From contig JACKDU010000014.1 in assembly GCA_020633335.1 (NCBI GenBank), positions 71,001 through 135,000 on the forward strand: a stretch of DNA of 64,000 bases. Direction: 5' to 3'. Position numbers and translations under genes: made by a program. Below the pieces are notes generated by a model that had not been told where the DNA came from, did no database searches, and saw only the letters and a list, made by a program, of their open reading frames with translations. This document shows, piece by piece, positions 7,875-16,263 of this stretch (the stretch's first letter is position 1; each line of letters opens with the position of its first letter). Source of the stretch: Myxococcales bacterium. GTDB taxonomy: Bacteria > Myxococcota_A > Polyangia > Nannocystales > Nannocystaceae.

Positions 7875-9669
7875 GCGCGCGCGCCTCGATCTCGCTCACC
7901 GCCCGCAGCAGCGCGTCGTCGAGCGAGGTGAAGCGGCACTCCACCGGGACCGCCTGGAGCTCGTGGAGGTCGTCGAGGACCTCGGTGGTGGTCTCCGAGA
8001 GGTTCGAGGTGATCACCAGGAGGCCCTCGCGGCGGGCGGCGGCGATCAGATCGCCGAGCGCGTAGGCGCCGGAGAGGTCGACGCTGTCGAGGTCGCCGCC
8101 GTCGATGATCAGGACGTCGCGCCCGCGGAGGTTCTGGACCGCGTCCTGAAGCCAGGCGACGGCGCCGAAGAAGAGCGGGCCGTGCGGGCGGATCACCTCC
8201 ATGCGGGCCCGCACCTGGGTGCGGAGGGCGGCGGTCCGGGCGTCGGCGTCGCCGAGGTCGACGCCGTGCTCGGCGGCGATCTCGGTGAGGTCCTCGAGGT
8301 CGTAGCGGCCGAGGAGGGCGTCGAGGGCGAGGTCCCGCTCGTGGTCGAGGACCACGGCCCGCGCGTCGAGCTCGCGCTCGTAGCGGTCGGCGCTGTCCTT
8401 GACGAAGCGGAAGAAGGCGACCGCGAGGCCGAGGGCCATCGCCGAGAGGAGGTCCCAGGCGACGGTGGTGATCACCACCAGGCCGAAGGTGAGCTTGTCG
8501 GAGCGGGGGAGGGCGCGGACGACCGGCAACACCCGGAGGTCGACGATGTCCCAGCCCGCCTTGATCAGGATCGCCGCGAGCGCAGGCATCGGCACGTGGG
8601 CGGCCAGCGGCCCGAGCCCGAGGGCGAGCGCGAGGAGGACCAGGCCCATGACGATCGTCGCCAGGCGGGTCTTCGCGCCGCTCTTGACGCTGACCACGCA
8701 GGGCATCGTGTTGGTCGCCGAGCCGATCCCGCCGACGAGGCCGGAGCAGACGTTGGCCGCGCCCTGGGCGACCAGCTCGCGGTCGCTGTGGTGGCGGGTC
8801 GAGGTCAGGTTGTCGACGATCAGCGCGGTCAGGAGGCTGTCGAAGACGCAGAGGGCCGCGAGGGTGGCGGCCGGCACCAGCGCGCGATCGAGGAGGCCGA
8901 GGTCGGGGAGGTGGAGGCTCGGCAGGCCAGTCGGGACCGCGCCGATCATCGGCACCTCGACCCCCGGGAGGAGGGCCGCGCCGACGCCGACGATGAGGCC
9001 GACGAGGGGCGCCGGCAGCCAGGCGATCTTCACCCAGCGCGACCAGCCGAGGGTGACCGCGAGGGTCAGGCCGCCGACCAGCGCAGCCGCCGGCTGGAGA
9101 TCATGGACCAGCTCCGGGAACTCGCCGATCGCCCCGCTGATGCTGGTGGCGTTCGGGATCCCGAAGAAGGGGTTCACCTGCAGGAGGATGTAGATCATCC
9201 CGAGGCCGGTCATGAACCCCGAGATCACCGAGTAGGGGGTGTAGCGGATGAAGCGGCCGAGCTTGAGGAGGCCGAGGGCGATGAGCATCGCGCCGCCGAG
9301 GACCACGGCCGCGGTCGCCAGGGCGATGTCGGGCTTGCCGTCGGCGGTCGGGTAGAGCGCGAGGATCGCCAGGAGCTGGATCGTCATCGGCCCGGTGGGT
9401 CCGCCGACCGACCAGGCGAAGCCGCTGAGGGGGCCGGCGATGAGGCCGGCGGCGATCGCCGCCCAGAGGCCGGCGCTGGCGCCGAGCCCCGAGGCGACGC
9501 CGAAGGCGAGGGCCATCGGCAGGACGACCATCGCCACGGTGACCCCCGCGAGGACGTCGCCGCGGACGTTGGTGCCGAGGCCCCGCAGGTTCTCGAGGAA
9601 ATTGAAGTCGGCGAGGTACGCGCGCAGCGCCTCGCCGCGCGAGGCTGCGCTCTTGGTGGTCTCGGTCAT
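7750..9669 (-). CDS. SulP/SLC26-family anion transporter with STAS domain, altered C-terminus
   Basis: 639 residues. The membrane half starts near residue 35 (GDVLAGVTVAMVVLPMALAFGVASG) and contains the family segment SATNTMPCVVSVKSGAKTRLA; there are about a dozen hydrophobic spans. A cytoplasmic STAS domain follows (about 505-600; IIDGGDLDSVDLSGAYAL). Such proteins move sulphate, bicarbonate or other anions; the substrate cannot be read. The last 25 or so residues are Arg-rich because of the local duplication. Without it the frame RRRVAPIKAAPAVMQLASV followed by a stop at 7730 would be the natural end. The start at ATG 9669 is in keeping with the family; a longer frame to 9723 adds nothing recognisable. 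Confidence 0.85.
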   Translation of the reverse strand: MTETTKSAASRGEALRAYLADFNFLENLRGLGTNVRGDVLAGVTVAMVVLPMALAFGVASGLGASAGLWAAIAAGLIAGPLSGFAWSVGGPTGPMTIQLLAILALYPTADGKPDIALATAAVVLGGAMLIALGLLKLGRFIRYTPYSVISGFMTGLGMIYILLQVNPFFGIPNATSISGAIGEFPELVHDLQPAAALVGGLTLAVTLGWSRWVKIAWLPAPLVGLIVGVGAALLPGVEVPMIGAVPTGLPSLHLPDLGLLDRALVPAATLAALCVFDSLLTALIVDNLTSTRHHSDRELVAQGAANVCSGLVGGIGSATNTMPCVVSVKSGAKTRLATIVMGLVLLALALGLGPLAAHVPMPALAAILIKAGWDIVDLRVLPVVRALPRSDKLTFGLVVITTVAWDLLSAMALGLAVAFFRFVKDSADRYERELDARAVVLDHERDLALDALLGRYDLEDLTEIAAEHGVDLGDADARTAALRTQVRARMEVIRPHGPLFFGAVAWLQDAVQNLRGRDVLIIDGGDLDSVDLSGAYALGDLIAAARREGLLVITSNLSETTTEVLDDLHELQAVPVECRFTSLDDALLRAVSEIEARAHRRRVAPIKISSLRCRVWRTSRARCRRVIGGGSRRSRRRRR

Positions 9670-9786
9670 CGGTGCTCTGGCGCCGACCTCAGTCGGCTCA
9701 TGGTGGGGAGCCGCGCGCGCCACGGACGCGATCGCGCCGCGTCGACGGAGCTGCGCACAGCCGCGAGGGCGGAGGTCGGCAGCGGA

Positions 9787-9915
9787 CTAGAAGCGGGCGA
9801 CGACGGCCCAGGCGACCAGCAGGATGAGCGTGAACGAACCCATGACGAACTCCTCGTGAGGCGGCGGGAAGATTTCCCAGCCGTGGTGAGCGTCCCCCGG
9901 GAATGCACGCGCCAT
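9787..9915 (-). CDS. Small single-span membrane protein, 42 residues
   Basis: A short frame with coding character: a polar, Trp- and Pro-containing N-terminus (HHGWEIFPPPHEEF) followed by one membrane segment (GSFTLILLVAWAVVARF) up to the stop. An internal ATG at 9843 has a good Shine-Dalgarno (GAGGAG, about 8 bases before) and would make an 18-residue peptide; the Trp-rich part upstream looks conserved-type, so I give the longer form. It lies 117 bases upstream of the SulP gene on the same strand and may be co-transcribed. Function unknown; it could be a small partner of a transporter or respiratory complex. Confidence 0.5.
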   Translation of the reverse strand: MARAFPGDAHHGWEIFPPPHEEFVMGSFTLILLVAWAVVARF

Positions 9916-9935
9916 GCCGACCACGAAAACCCGCC

Positions 9936-9957
9936 GAGACCAGCGAAAAGAGGTCTC
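9936..9957. promoter_or_regulatory. Inverted repeat in a divergent promoter region
   Basis: GAGACC (9936-9941) and GGTCTC (9952-9957) around a 10-base loop, between the small membrane protein gene and the pirin gene. It could be an operator or a hairpin; no more can be said. Confidence 0.25.
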
Positions 9958-10113
9958 TCACGGGCCTCCGATCGCGGACCATTCGGGAGAAGCTCCGCAC
10001 TCTCCGATCCCGGGGCTGCGGAGAATTTCCCTACCCGTTCCCGGGGGTGTGGAGACCATGAACACCGGTGCTGGGGCCGCCCGGTCAGGCCGGGCCCCGC
10101 CCGCGATCGGCGC

Positions 10114-10119
10114 TATCCT
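10114..10119 (+). promoter_or_regulatory. -10 element, pirin gene
   Basis: TATCCT, 7 bases before ATG 10127. It rules against the earlier in-frame ATG at 10058 as the main start. Confidence 0.5.
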
Positions 10120-10126
10120 GGCGTCG

Positions 10127-11128
10127 ATGGCCGCATCGCTCTCCCGCCGCCGCCTCCTCGTCGGGGCCGTCAGCGCGCCCGCCCTTGCGATCGGCGGGGC
10201 CGCCTGCGTGGGCGCGTCGCAGCCGGTCGGCGACGCAAGCGGGGCCCGCGAGGCCGGAGCCGCGGTCCACACCGCGTCCAAGACCCTTCGACCCCGTGAG
10301 GTCACCCGGGTGATCGCCGGGACGGCGTCGCGCGACGGCGCCGGGGTCAAGCTCCGCCGCCTCCTCGGCGGCCGCGAGCTCGCCCACCTCGATCCCTTCC
10401 TCCTCCTCGACGAGATCCGCTCGAACGACGAGGCCGACTTCATCCGCGGCTTCCCCTCGCATCCCCACCGCGGCTTCGAGACCGTGACGATCGTCGTCGA
10501 CGGCCACGTCACCCACCGCGACAGCCTCGGGAACGCCGGTGACATCGCCGGCGGCGACGTCCAGTGGATGACCGCCGGCCGCGGGATCATCCACTCGGAG
10601 ATGCCGCGGCCGTCGACGCGCGGCGGGATCTGGGGCTACCAGCTCTGGGTGAACCTCCCGGCCCGCCTGAAGATGACGACGCCGCGCTACCAGGACATCG
10701 GCGCGAGCGCCTTCCCCGAGGTCGCGCTCGGTGATGGCCGCGCCCGCCTCCTCGCCGGCGCGGTCGAGCGCGCCCGCGGGCCGATCGACGGGATCGTCAC
10801 TGAGCCGCTCGCGCTCGATCTCCGCCTCGAGGCCGGCGCGCGCCTGCGACACCCGCTGCCGCCCGGGCATGCGGCCTTCCTCCACGTCCTCGAGGGGGCG
10901 ATCGAGGTCGGCGAGCGCAAGGCGCGGGTCGACGCCGGCGCGCTCGCGGTGCTCGACGCCGGCGAGTCGCTCGAGCTCCGGGCGATCGACGGCGCCCGCC
11001 TCCTGGCGATCGCGGCCGCGCCGATCGGCGAGCCGATCGCCCGCCGCGGGCCCTTCGTGATGAACACCGACGCCGAGCTCCAGCAGGCCTTCGCCGACTA
11101 CCGGAGCGGGCGCCTGGTCGCGGGCTAG
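10127..11128 (+). CDS. Exported pirin-family protein
   Basis: 333 residues. A Tat-type signal (SRRRLLVGAVSAPALAIGG, then AAC) precedes a pirin bicupin. The N-terminal cupin carries the metal ligands expected of pirins: FPSHPHRGFETVTIV (two His), VTHRDSLG and the later IIHSEMP. The C-terminal cupin has no obvious metal site. Pirins are Fe-binding proteins; some oxidise flavonols, others regulate partners. Nearly all bacterial pirins are cytoplasmic, so the exported form with a possible lipid anchor (Cys after GGAA) is unusual and suggests a periplasmic role. Confidence 0.85.
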   Translation: MAASLSRRRLLVGAVSAPALAIGGAACVGASQPVGDASGAREAGAAVHTASKTLRPREVTRVIAGTASRDGAGVKLRRLLGGRELAHLDPFLLLDEIRSNDEADFIRGFPSHPHRGFETVTIVVDGHVTHRDSLGNAGDIAGGDVQWMTAGRGIIHSEMPRPSTRGGIWGYQLWVNLPARLKMTTPRYQDIGASAFPEVALGDGRARLLAGAVERARGPIDGIVTEPLALDLRLEAGARLRHPLPPGHAAFLHVLEGAIEVGERKARVDAGALAVLDAGESLELRAIDGARLLAIAAAPIGEPIARRGPFVMNTDAELQQAFADYRSGRLVAG

Positions 11129-11138
11129 CGCCGCGAGG

Positions 11139-12496
11139 CTAGGCCGGCGTGGGCCGCCGGCGCGCCCGCGCGACGAGGCCGATCGCCAGGAACGCCGCGA
11201 AGATCCCGAGCCCGCGGAGCGCCGCCTGGGGATCGGCGAGGGCGATCGAGCCGGCGATGAAGAGGTAGGCGGCGATGAAGATCAGCGGGAGGAGCGGGTA
11301 GAGGCGCATCCGGTAGATCCCGTGGCCGTCGAGGTGCGAGGTCCGCGGCCGCAGGACGAAGATCGTCGCGGCCGAGGTCGCCATGCCGATGCTGTCGAGG
11401 AACATCGTGTAGTTGAGGATCACGTCGAAGGTCTGGGCCGCGAAGAGGGCGACGAGCGCGAGCGCGGTGAAGAGCGTGAGGGCGGCGACCGGCGCCCCGC
11501 GGGCGCTGCGGCGGCCGAGGAACCCCGGCAGCGCCGCGTCCTCGCTCATCGCCAGGAGGAGGCGCGGGTTGGTCAGCATCGCCACGTTGACGTAGCCGAG
11601 CACCGAGAGGAAGAGGAGGATCGCCAGCGCGTCGCCGGCCGCCGGCCCGTAGGCGGCGCCGGCGAGGAGGGCGGCGATCGACTCGGCGCCGCCCAGCGCG
11701 TCGAAGCCGATCACGTGGACATACGCGAGGTTGATCAGGAGGTAGACGCTGATGATGATCGCCAGGCCGAGGCCGATCGCCCGCGGGACCACGCGGGCGG
11801 CGTCGCGGACCTCGGAGCCGAAGTTGATCGTCTGCTGGTAGCCGCCGTAGGTGAACGAGGTGGCGATCAGCGCGAGGCCGAAGGCGCGGAGCGGCGAGGT
11901 CGGCTCGGGCGCGGGGGCGGGCGTCGCTGGGACCGAGTCGCGGCGCTGAGCGGATCGGCGCTGAGCGGTGCGGCGAGGAAGAGCGCGGCGATCAGCGCCG
12001 CCAGGAGCCCGAGCTTGATCAGCGTCAGGAGGTTCTGGGCGCGCGCGCCGGTCCGCAGGCCGAGGAGGTTGAGCGCGAAGAAGGCGCAGAGCGCCGCGCC
12101 GGCGATCGCCACCTTGAGCGCGTGCGGGTCGGCGGCCCCCGGGGCGAGCACCGGGAGGAGGTACTCGGCGCCGATCAGCGCGACCCCGGCGGCCGAGGCC
12201 GCGTTCGAGACCAGGATGATGCTGGTGATCGAGAACGCGATCGACGGGTGGTAGGCGTAGGCGAAGATCCGGAAGTAGCCGCCGGTGATCGGGTAGCGCG
12301 AGCCGATCTCGGCGTAGGTGAGGGCGCCGCAGAGGGCGACGACCCCGGCGGCGATCCAGGCGGCGAAGAAGATCGCCTCGGTGCCGGCGCCGGCGGCCGC
12401 GTTGACCGGCGTCCGGAAGATCCCCATGCCGATCACCAGGCTGACGACGATCATCGTCAGGTCGAAGAGGCGGAGCTGGTCGCGCTCGCCGGACAC
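11139..12496 (-). pseudogene. APC-superfamily amino acid permease interrupted by a one-base frameshift
   Basis: Two consecutive frames on the minus strand together make one permease of about 452 residues. The N-terminal part (GTG 12496 to about 11942) has the APC signature VSLVIGMGIFRTP and GALTYAEIGSRYP. The C-terminal part continues with FTYGGYQQTINFGSE, PRAIGLGLAIII and the remaining spans to the stop at 11139. The break is near 11937-11942: adding one G to read GCGGAC instead of GCGAC joins the frames smoothly (LSADPLSAADSVPATPAPAP). Either the gene is freshly inactivated or the assembly has a one-base error. The rest looks undamaged, which favours error or very recent loss. Likely substrate class: amino acids or amines. 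Confidence 0.75.
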
Positions 12497-12519
12497 CTGC
12501 GCGACGATAGCGCGCTTCG

Positions 12520-14160
12520 CTAGTTGTCGAGCGCGCCGTCGGCGATCCACGCCCGGAGCGCGGCGACGAGCCCGTCGGGCGCGAGGGTCGGGGCGTTGAG
12601 CGGCATGTGGGCGACCTCCTGGCCCTTGGCGTCGACCGGCGCGCACTCGGCGAGGACGCGGTAGAGCCAGCTCTGGTCGGGGTCGCCCGGGGTGATCAGC
12701 GGCATCCCGGCGTCGGCGACCACCGCGTGCCCGAGGAGCTCGGCGTGGAGATCGGCGGCGAGGACGTCGAGGCCGGCGGCCGAGCCCGTGGCGCCGCCGT
12801 GGCAGGCGTTGAAGGAGCAGCTCGGCACCAGGAGCGCGGTCCGCAGCTCGCTCAGGGTCGCCGGGATCGACGGCGCGGCCCCGGGGTCGGCGTCGACGCA
12901 GGGCTTCACCGGCGGGAGGTCGCTGTCCCCGGGGCCAGGCGGCGGCACGTAGAGCGGCGCGGCGATCTCCTCGGCCGAGGGCTTGGTGTAGGCCGGCCCC
13001 TTGGGGACCACCAGGGTGTTGCAGGGCCCCTCCATCACCACCGTCTCGCCGTCGACCCCGACCGCCTTGGCGCCGCCGGTCACCGCCCCGTCGAGGAGCG
13101 CGTGGGCGTCGGCGAAGCCGAGCATCATGCACATCTCCTGGTCGCCGACCCCGTAGCCGATGTCCTTGTTGGTCCAATTGTCGAAGTCGCAGGCGAAGCG
13201 GAGGCCGTCGGCGCCGCTGAGGTCGAGCGGCGGGTCGTAGCTCCGGCCGCCGGCGTCGCCGCTGAGCCCCTTGAGCTCGAAGATCCGCTCGCCGTCCTGG
13301 GGCCCGCCGGCGATGTCGACGGTGAAGCCGGTGCCGAGGTAGTGGTAGTGGGGGAGGACGTAGTAGAGCTTGAGGTCGAAGGGGTGGCCGGTGAAGTCGC
13401 TGTACTTCGGCCCGAAGAGGCACTCGCTCTGCTGCCGGCTCTTCTTCTGGGCGGGGATGTCGAGGTCCTCGTAGCTCAGGCGGAAGGGCGAGACCACGAC
13501 CTCGACGTCGCGCGGGTGGATCAGGTCGAAGGCCATCCGCAGCTCGGTGTCGAGCGGCTGCGAGCCCGGGTTGAGGAAGTGGAGCTCGGTGATCACCTGC
13601 GAGCGCGCGGGGATCTTGACGACCGCCCCCTCGGGCAGCGCCTGGGTCTCGTAGCGCGACTGCGTCGACTGGGCGAAGAGCACCGAGCCGGTGACCACGC
13701 CGACGATCTCGTTGTAGCCGCGGTCGCCGCACTTGAAGTAGCCGTCGTCGCCGGGGAAGGCGTCGTCGGGGACCACGAACCAGTTGGAGTGGTGGAGGCC
13801 GCCGTCGTTGCTCAGGTGGACGGTGTTGACGTAGAGCGGCGCCTCGTTGCCGATCGTCCAGGCGACGCAGGGGAAGGACTCCTTGTAGGCGCCGAGCTGA
13901 TGGGGGCCGAAGGAGTGGACGATCCGCGCGCCCTCGGGGACGTCGCCGGCGCTGGTGTCGGAGGTGGTCTCGCCCGTCGTCGAGGTCGAGGTCGTCGCGT
14001 CGCCGGTCGACGTCGAGGTTGAGGTCGAGGACGCGCTGGTGTCGGTGTCCGCGGCGGGCGGGCCCCCGCAGGCGGCGGCGACGCTGAGCGCGAGGAGGGG
14101 GAGGGCCGCGCGCGCGCGCGCGCCCGGGATCGCGGGGGGCAGGGCGACGGTCCTCGGCAT
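12520..14160 (-). CDS. PHM-like copper type II monooxygenase lipoprotein with CX4CH domain
   Basis: 546 residues. Lipobox AAAC (Cys31), a Ser/Thr-rich linker (40-72), then a domain with all copper ligands of peptidylglycine alpha-hydroxylating monooxygenase in order: H123-H124 (GGLHHSNWF), H194 (ITELHF), H271xH273 (VLPHYHYLG) and M343 (EMCMMLGF). PHM and dopamine beta-hydroxylase use ascorbate to hydroxylate C-H bonds. The C-terminal domain carries C448-x4-C453-H454 (CSFNACHGG), a motif common in myxobacterial lipoproteins that may hold haem c or simply be a disulphide domain. The enzyme should act at the cell surface or in the periplasm. It ends 23 bases before the start of the broken permease gene. 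Confidence 0.75.
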   Translation of the reverse strand: MPRTVALPPAIPGARARAALPLLALSVAAACGGPPAADTDTSASSTSTSTSTGDATTSTSTTGETTSDTSAGDVPEGARIVHSFGPHQLGAYKESFPCVAWTIGNEAPLYVNTVHLSNDGGLHHSNWFVVPDDAFPGDDGYFKCGDRGYNEIVGVVTGSVLFAQSTQSRYETQALPEGAVVKIPARSQVITELHFLNPGSQPLDTELRMAFDLIHPRDVEVVVSPFRLSYEDLDIPAQKKSRQQSECLFGPKYSDFTGHPFDLKLYYVLPHYHYLGTGFTVDIAGGPQDGERIFELKGLSGDAGGRSYDPPLDLSGADGLRFACDFDNWTNKDIGYGVGDQEMCMMLGFADAHALLDGAVTGGAKAVGVDGETVVMEGPCNTLVVPKGPAYTKPSAEEIAAPLYVPPPGPGDSDLPPVKPCVDADPGAAPSIPATLSELRTALLVPSCSFNACHGGATGSAAGLDVLAADLHAELLGHAVVADAGMPLITPGDPDQSWLYRVLAECAPVDAKGQEVAHMPLNAPTLAPDGLVAALRAWIADGALDN

Positions 14161-14171
14161 GGCGGATCCTC

Positions 14172-14177
14172 AGGCTA
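14172..14177 (-). promoter_or_regulatory. -10 element, copper monooxygenase-like gene
   Basis: TAGCCT on the minus strand, 11 bases before ATG 14160, giving a very short leader. Confidence 0.35.
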
Positions 14178-14294
14178 TCACCCGCCGCCGGCCCGCGTGC
14201 GCCGCCGATCGGCGCCTCCGCGTGCGTCTGGGTGGGGGCTCGCGGGCCGTGGAGCCGTCGCCGCGGACGTGCTACCAGGGGGCGGAGGGAGACC

Positions 14295-15167
14295 ATGCGC
14301 TACGAAGGCAAGATCTATCGCCCGCCGTCGGAGGCCGACGCCTACATCCTCCAGGCGACGATCGGCTGCTCGTGGAACCACTGCACCTACTGCGACATGT
14401 ACCGCGAGAAGGAGTACCGGGTGCGGGCGCTCCCCGAGACCCTCGAGGACCTGCGGGCGGCCGCGCGCGCCTACGGCCCGCGGTTGGGCAAGCTCTTCGT
14501 CGCCGACGGCGACGCCCTCGGGATGCCGATGGAGGCGTGGCGGCCGATCCTCGCCGAGGCCCGCGCCCGCCTCCCTCGCCTCCGCCGGATCTCCTGCTAC
14601 GCGACCGCCCGCAACATCCTCGAGAAGGACGAGGCCGAGCTCCGTGAGCTCCGCGAGGGCGGGCTGCGGCTCCTCTACATCGGCCCCGAGTCGGGGGACG
14701 ACGTCACCCTCAAGCGGATCGCCAAGGGCTCGACCCACGACGAGCACGTCGAGGCCGCCCGGCGGGCCCACGCGGTCGGCATGGAGATCTCGGTGATCGT
14801 CCTCCTCGGGGTCGCCGGGACCGAGCGCTCGGCCGAGCACGCGGCGGCGACCGGCGATCTGATCACGGCGATGGATCCCGAGTACGTCGGCGCGCTGACG
14901 ACGACCGTGGTGCCGACGACCCCGCTGGCGACCCTCGCCGGCCGCGGCCGCTTCGAGCTGCCGACGATCGAGGCGATGCTCGGCGAGCTCCGGACGATCG
15001 TCGAGCGGGCGGCCCCCCGCGACGCGCTCTTCCGGACCAACCACGCCTCGAACTACCTCCCGCTCGGCGGCCGCCTGCCGGCCGATCGCGGGCGGATCGT
15101 CGGGGTGATCGACGCCGCGCTCGCCGGCGCGATCCCGCTGCGGCCCGAGTGGTCGCGGGGTCTCTAG
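14295..15167 (+). CDS. Radical SAM protein
   Basis: 290 residues. The Fe-S cluster motif is C-x4-C-x2-C (IGCSWNHCTYCDMY), one residue longer than the classical CX3CX2C. Downstream are the expected strands, including a GGE-like stretch (FVADGDAL), LYIGPESGDD and ISVIVLLGVAG. This spacing followed by a Met-Tyr pair is typical of a group of small stand-alone radical SAM proteins of unknown substrate, related to COG1032. The start is ATG 14295 with a strong GGAGGGAGA Shine-Dalgarno; the longer frame from 14232 begins with Arg-rich noise. It is divergent from the copper monooxygenase-like gene. Confidence 0.8.
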   Translation: MRYEGKIYRPPSEADAYILQATIGCSWNHCTYCDMYREKEYRVRALPETLEDLRAAARAYGPRLGKLFVADGDALGMPMEAWRPILAEARARLPRLRRISCYATARNILEKDEAELRELREGGLRLLYIGPESGDDVTLKRIAKGSTHDEHVEAARRAHAVGMEISVIVLLGVAGTERSAEHAAATGDLITAMDPEYVGALTTTVVPTTPLATLAGRGRFELPTIEAMLGELRTIVERAAPRDALFRTNHASNYLPLGGRLPADRGRIVGVIDAALAGAIPLRPEWSRGL

Positions 15168-15170
15168 GAG

Positions 15171-15188
15171 CATGTCCGTTCGGACATG
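15171..15188. repeat. 18-bp palindrome, copy 1
   Basis: CATGTCC, loop GTTC, GGACATG; perfect arms, 4 bases after the radical SAM stop and between two convergent genes. Confidence 0.7.
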
Positions 15189-15208
15189 TTAGAGAGAGGG
15201 CGGCGTGA

Positions 15209-16201
15209 TCAGGGCTCCTTCGGGAGGTTCGGATCCGCCCCCCACTCGGCCCACGAGCCGTCGTAGAGGCGGACGTCGGGGTGATCCAGGAGCATCAGCG
15301 AGAGCCAGGTCGGGCTCGCGCGGGTGCCGGTCTGGCAGTAGGCGATCACGGTGTCGGCGGCGAGCACCCCGGCGCCCTCGTAGAGCGCCCGCAGCGGGGC
15401 GTCGGCGAGGAAGCGATCGTCGGCGGCCTTGGTGTCCTGCCAGGGGATCTGGAGCGCGCCGGGGATGTGGCCGGCCTCGTACTCGCCGACCGTGCGGGCG
15501 TCGACGAGCTTGACGGCGGGGTCGCCGAGGTGGGCCTCGACCCAGGCGGCGTCGACCCGGAGGAGGGGGTCGCCGGCCGCGAGCGCCAGCGTCGCGGCGA
15601 CCGGGCTGGTCGCGCCGACCTCGACCTCGTGGCCGTCGGCGCTCCACGCCCCGAAGCCGCCGTCGAGGACCCGGACGTCGAGCTTGCCGTGGTAGCGGAG
15701 GGTCCAGGCGAGGCGGGAGGCGGCCTGGGCGGTGCCGTCGTCGTAGGCGACCACCGGCCGATCCGCGCTCACCCCGACCGCGCCGAGCACCGCCTCGAGG
15801 GTCGCCTGATCGGCGATCTGGCCGCTGACGCCGTCGACCGTCGCGCGGATCGACGAGGGGTCGAGGAAGACCGCGCCGGGGACGTGGCCGGCCTCGTGCT
15901 CGGCGGCGGAGCGGAGGTCGAGGATCGTCCGCTCGCCGGCGAGGTCGGCCGCGAGCTCGTCGGTGGCGATCAGGAGCTCGGCGCGGTGGCACTCGATCGC
16001 CGAGAGGGTGCAGGTCTCGGCGCCGCTCTCCGACTCGGACTCGCCGGCGCTCGCGGAGGCCGACGCGGAGGCCGACTCGGACTCGCCGCCGGAGGTCGAG
16101 GTGCTGCCGCTCTCGCTGCTCGACTGGGCGCCCAGGCCGTTGCATGCGGCGAGGGCCAGGGGGGCGGCGAGGGCGAGGACGAGCGAGAGGGCGCTGCGCA
16201 T
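15209..16201 (-). CDS. Two-domain rhodanese-like lipoprotein
   Basis: 330 residues. Lipobox LAAC, then a Ser/Glu-rich linker (about 25-62). Two rhodanese domains follow. The first (about 78-180) has the fold motifs (DLRSAAEHEAGHVPGA, DDGTAQAAS) but no catalytic Cys. The second (about 190-325) has the active-site loop YCQTGTRAS with Cys. An inactive first and active second domain is the normal layout of thiosulphate:cyanide sulphurtransferases, which move sulphane sulphur to cyanide or thiols. The lipid anchor places it outside the cytoplasm. The start is supported by TATCCT 6 bases before ATG 16201. Confidence 0.88.
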   Translation of the reverse strand: MRSALSLVLALAAPLALAACNGLGAQSSSESGSTSTSGGESESASASASASAGESESESGAETCTLSAIECHRAELLIATDELAADLAGERTILDLRSAAEHEAGHVPGAVFLDPSSIRATVDGVSGQIADQATLEAVLGAVGVSADRPVVAYDDGTAQAASRLAWTLRYHGKLDVRVLDGGFGAWSADGHEVEVGATSPVAATLALAAGDPLLRVDAAWVEAHLGDPAVKLVDARTVGEYEAGHIPGALQIPWQDTKAADDRFLADAPLRALYEGAGVLAADTVIAYCQTGTRASPTWLSLMLLDHPDVRLYDGSWAEWGADPNLPKEP

Positions 16202-16207
16202 GGGCCG

Positions 16208-16213
16208 AGGATA
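16208..16213 (-). promoter_or_regulatory. -10 element, rhodanese gene
   Basis: TATCCT on the minus strand, 6 bases before ATG 16201. Confidence 0.5.
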
Positions 16214-16251
16214 GCCCGTCGCTCTCGGCTGCGGCGGGGCGCGGGCTCGGC

Positions 16252-16257
16252 TATGCT
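16252..16257 (+). promoter_or_regulatory. -10 element, gene at 16264
   Basis: TATGCT, 6 bases before GTG 16264 (9 before the next GTG, 16267). It picks the signal-peptide start over a longer Arg-rich frame. Confidence 0.5.
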
Positions 16258-16263
16258 GGCGCG

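Noticed and set aside
14106..14122. Run of alternating CG in the copper monooxygenase-like gene
   Set aside because: It encodes Ala/Arg codons of the signal peptide region; no reason to think it does more.
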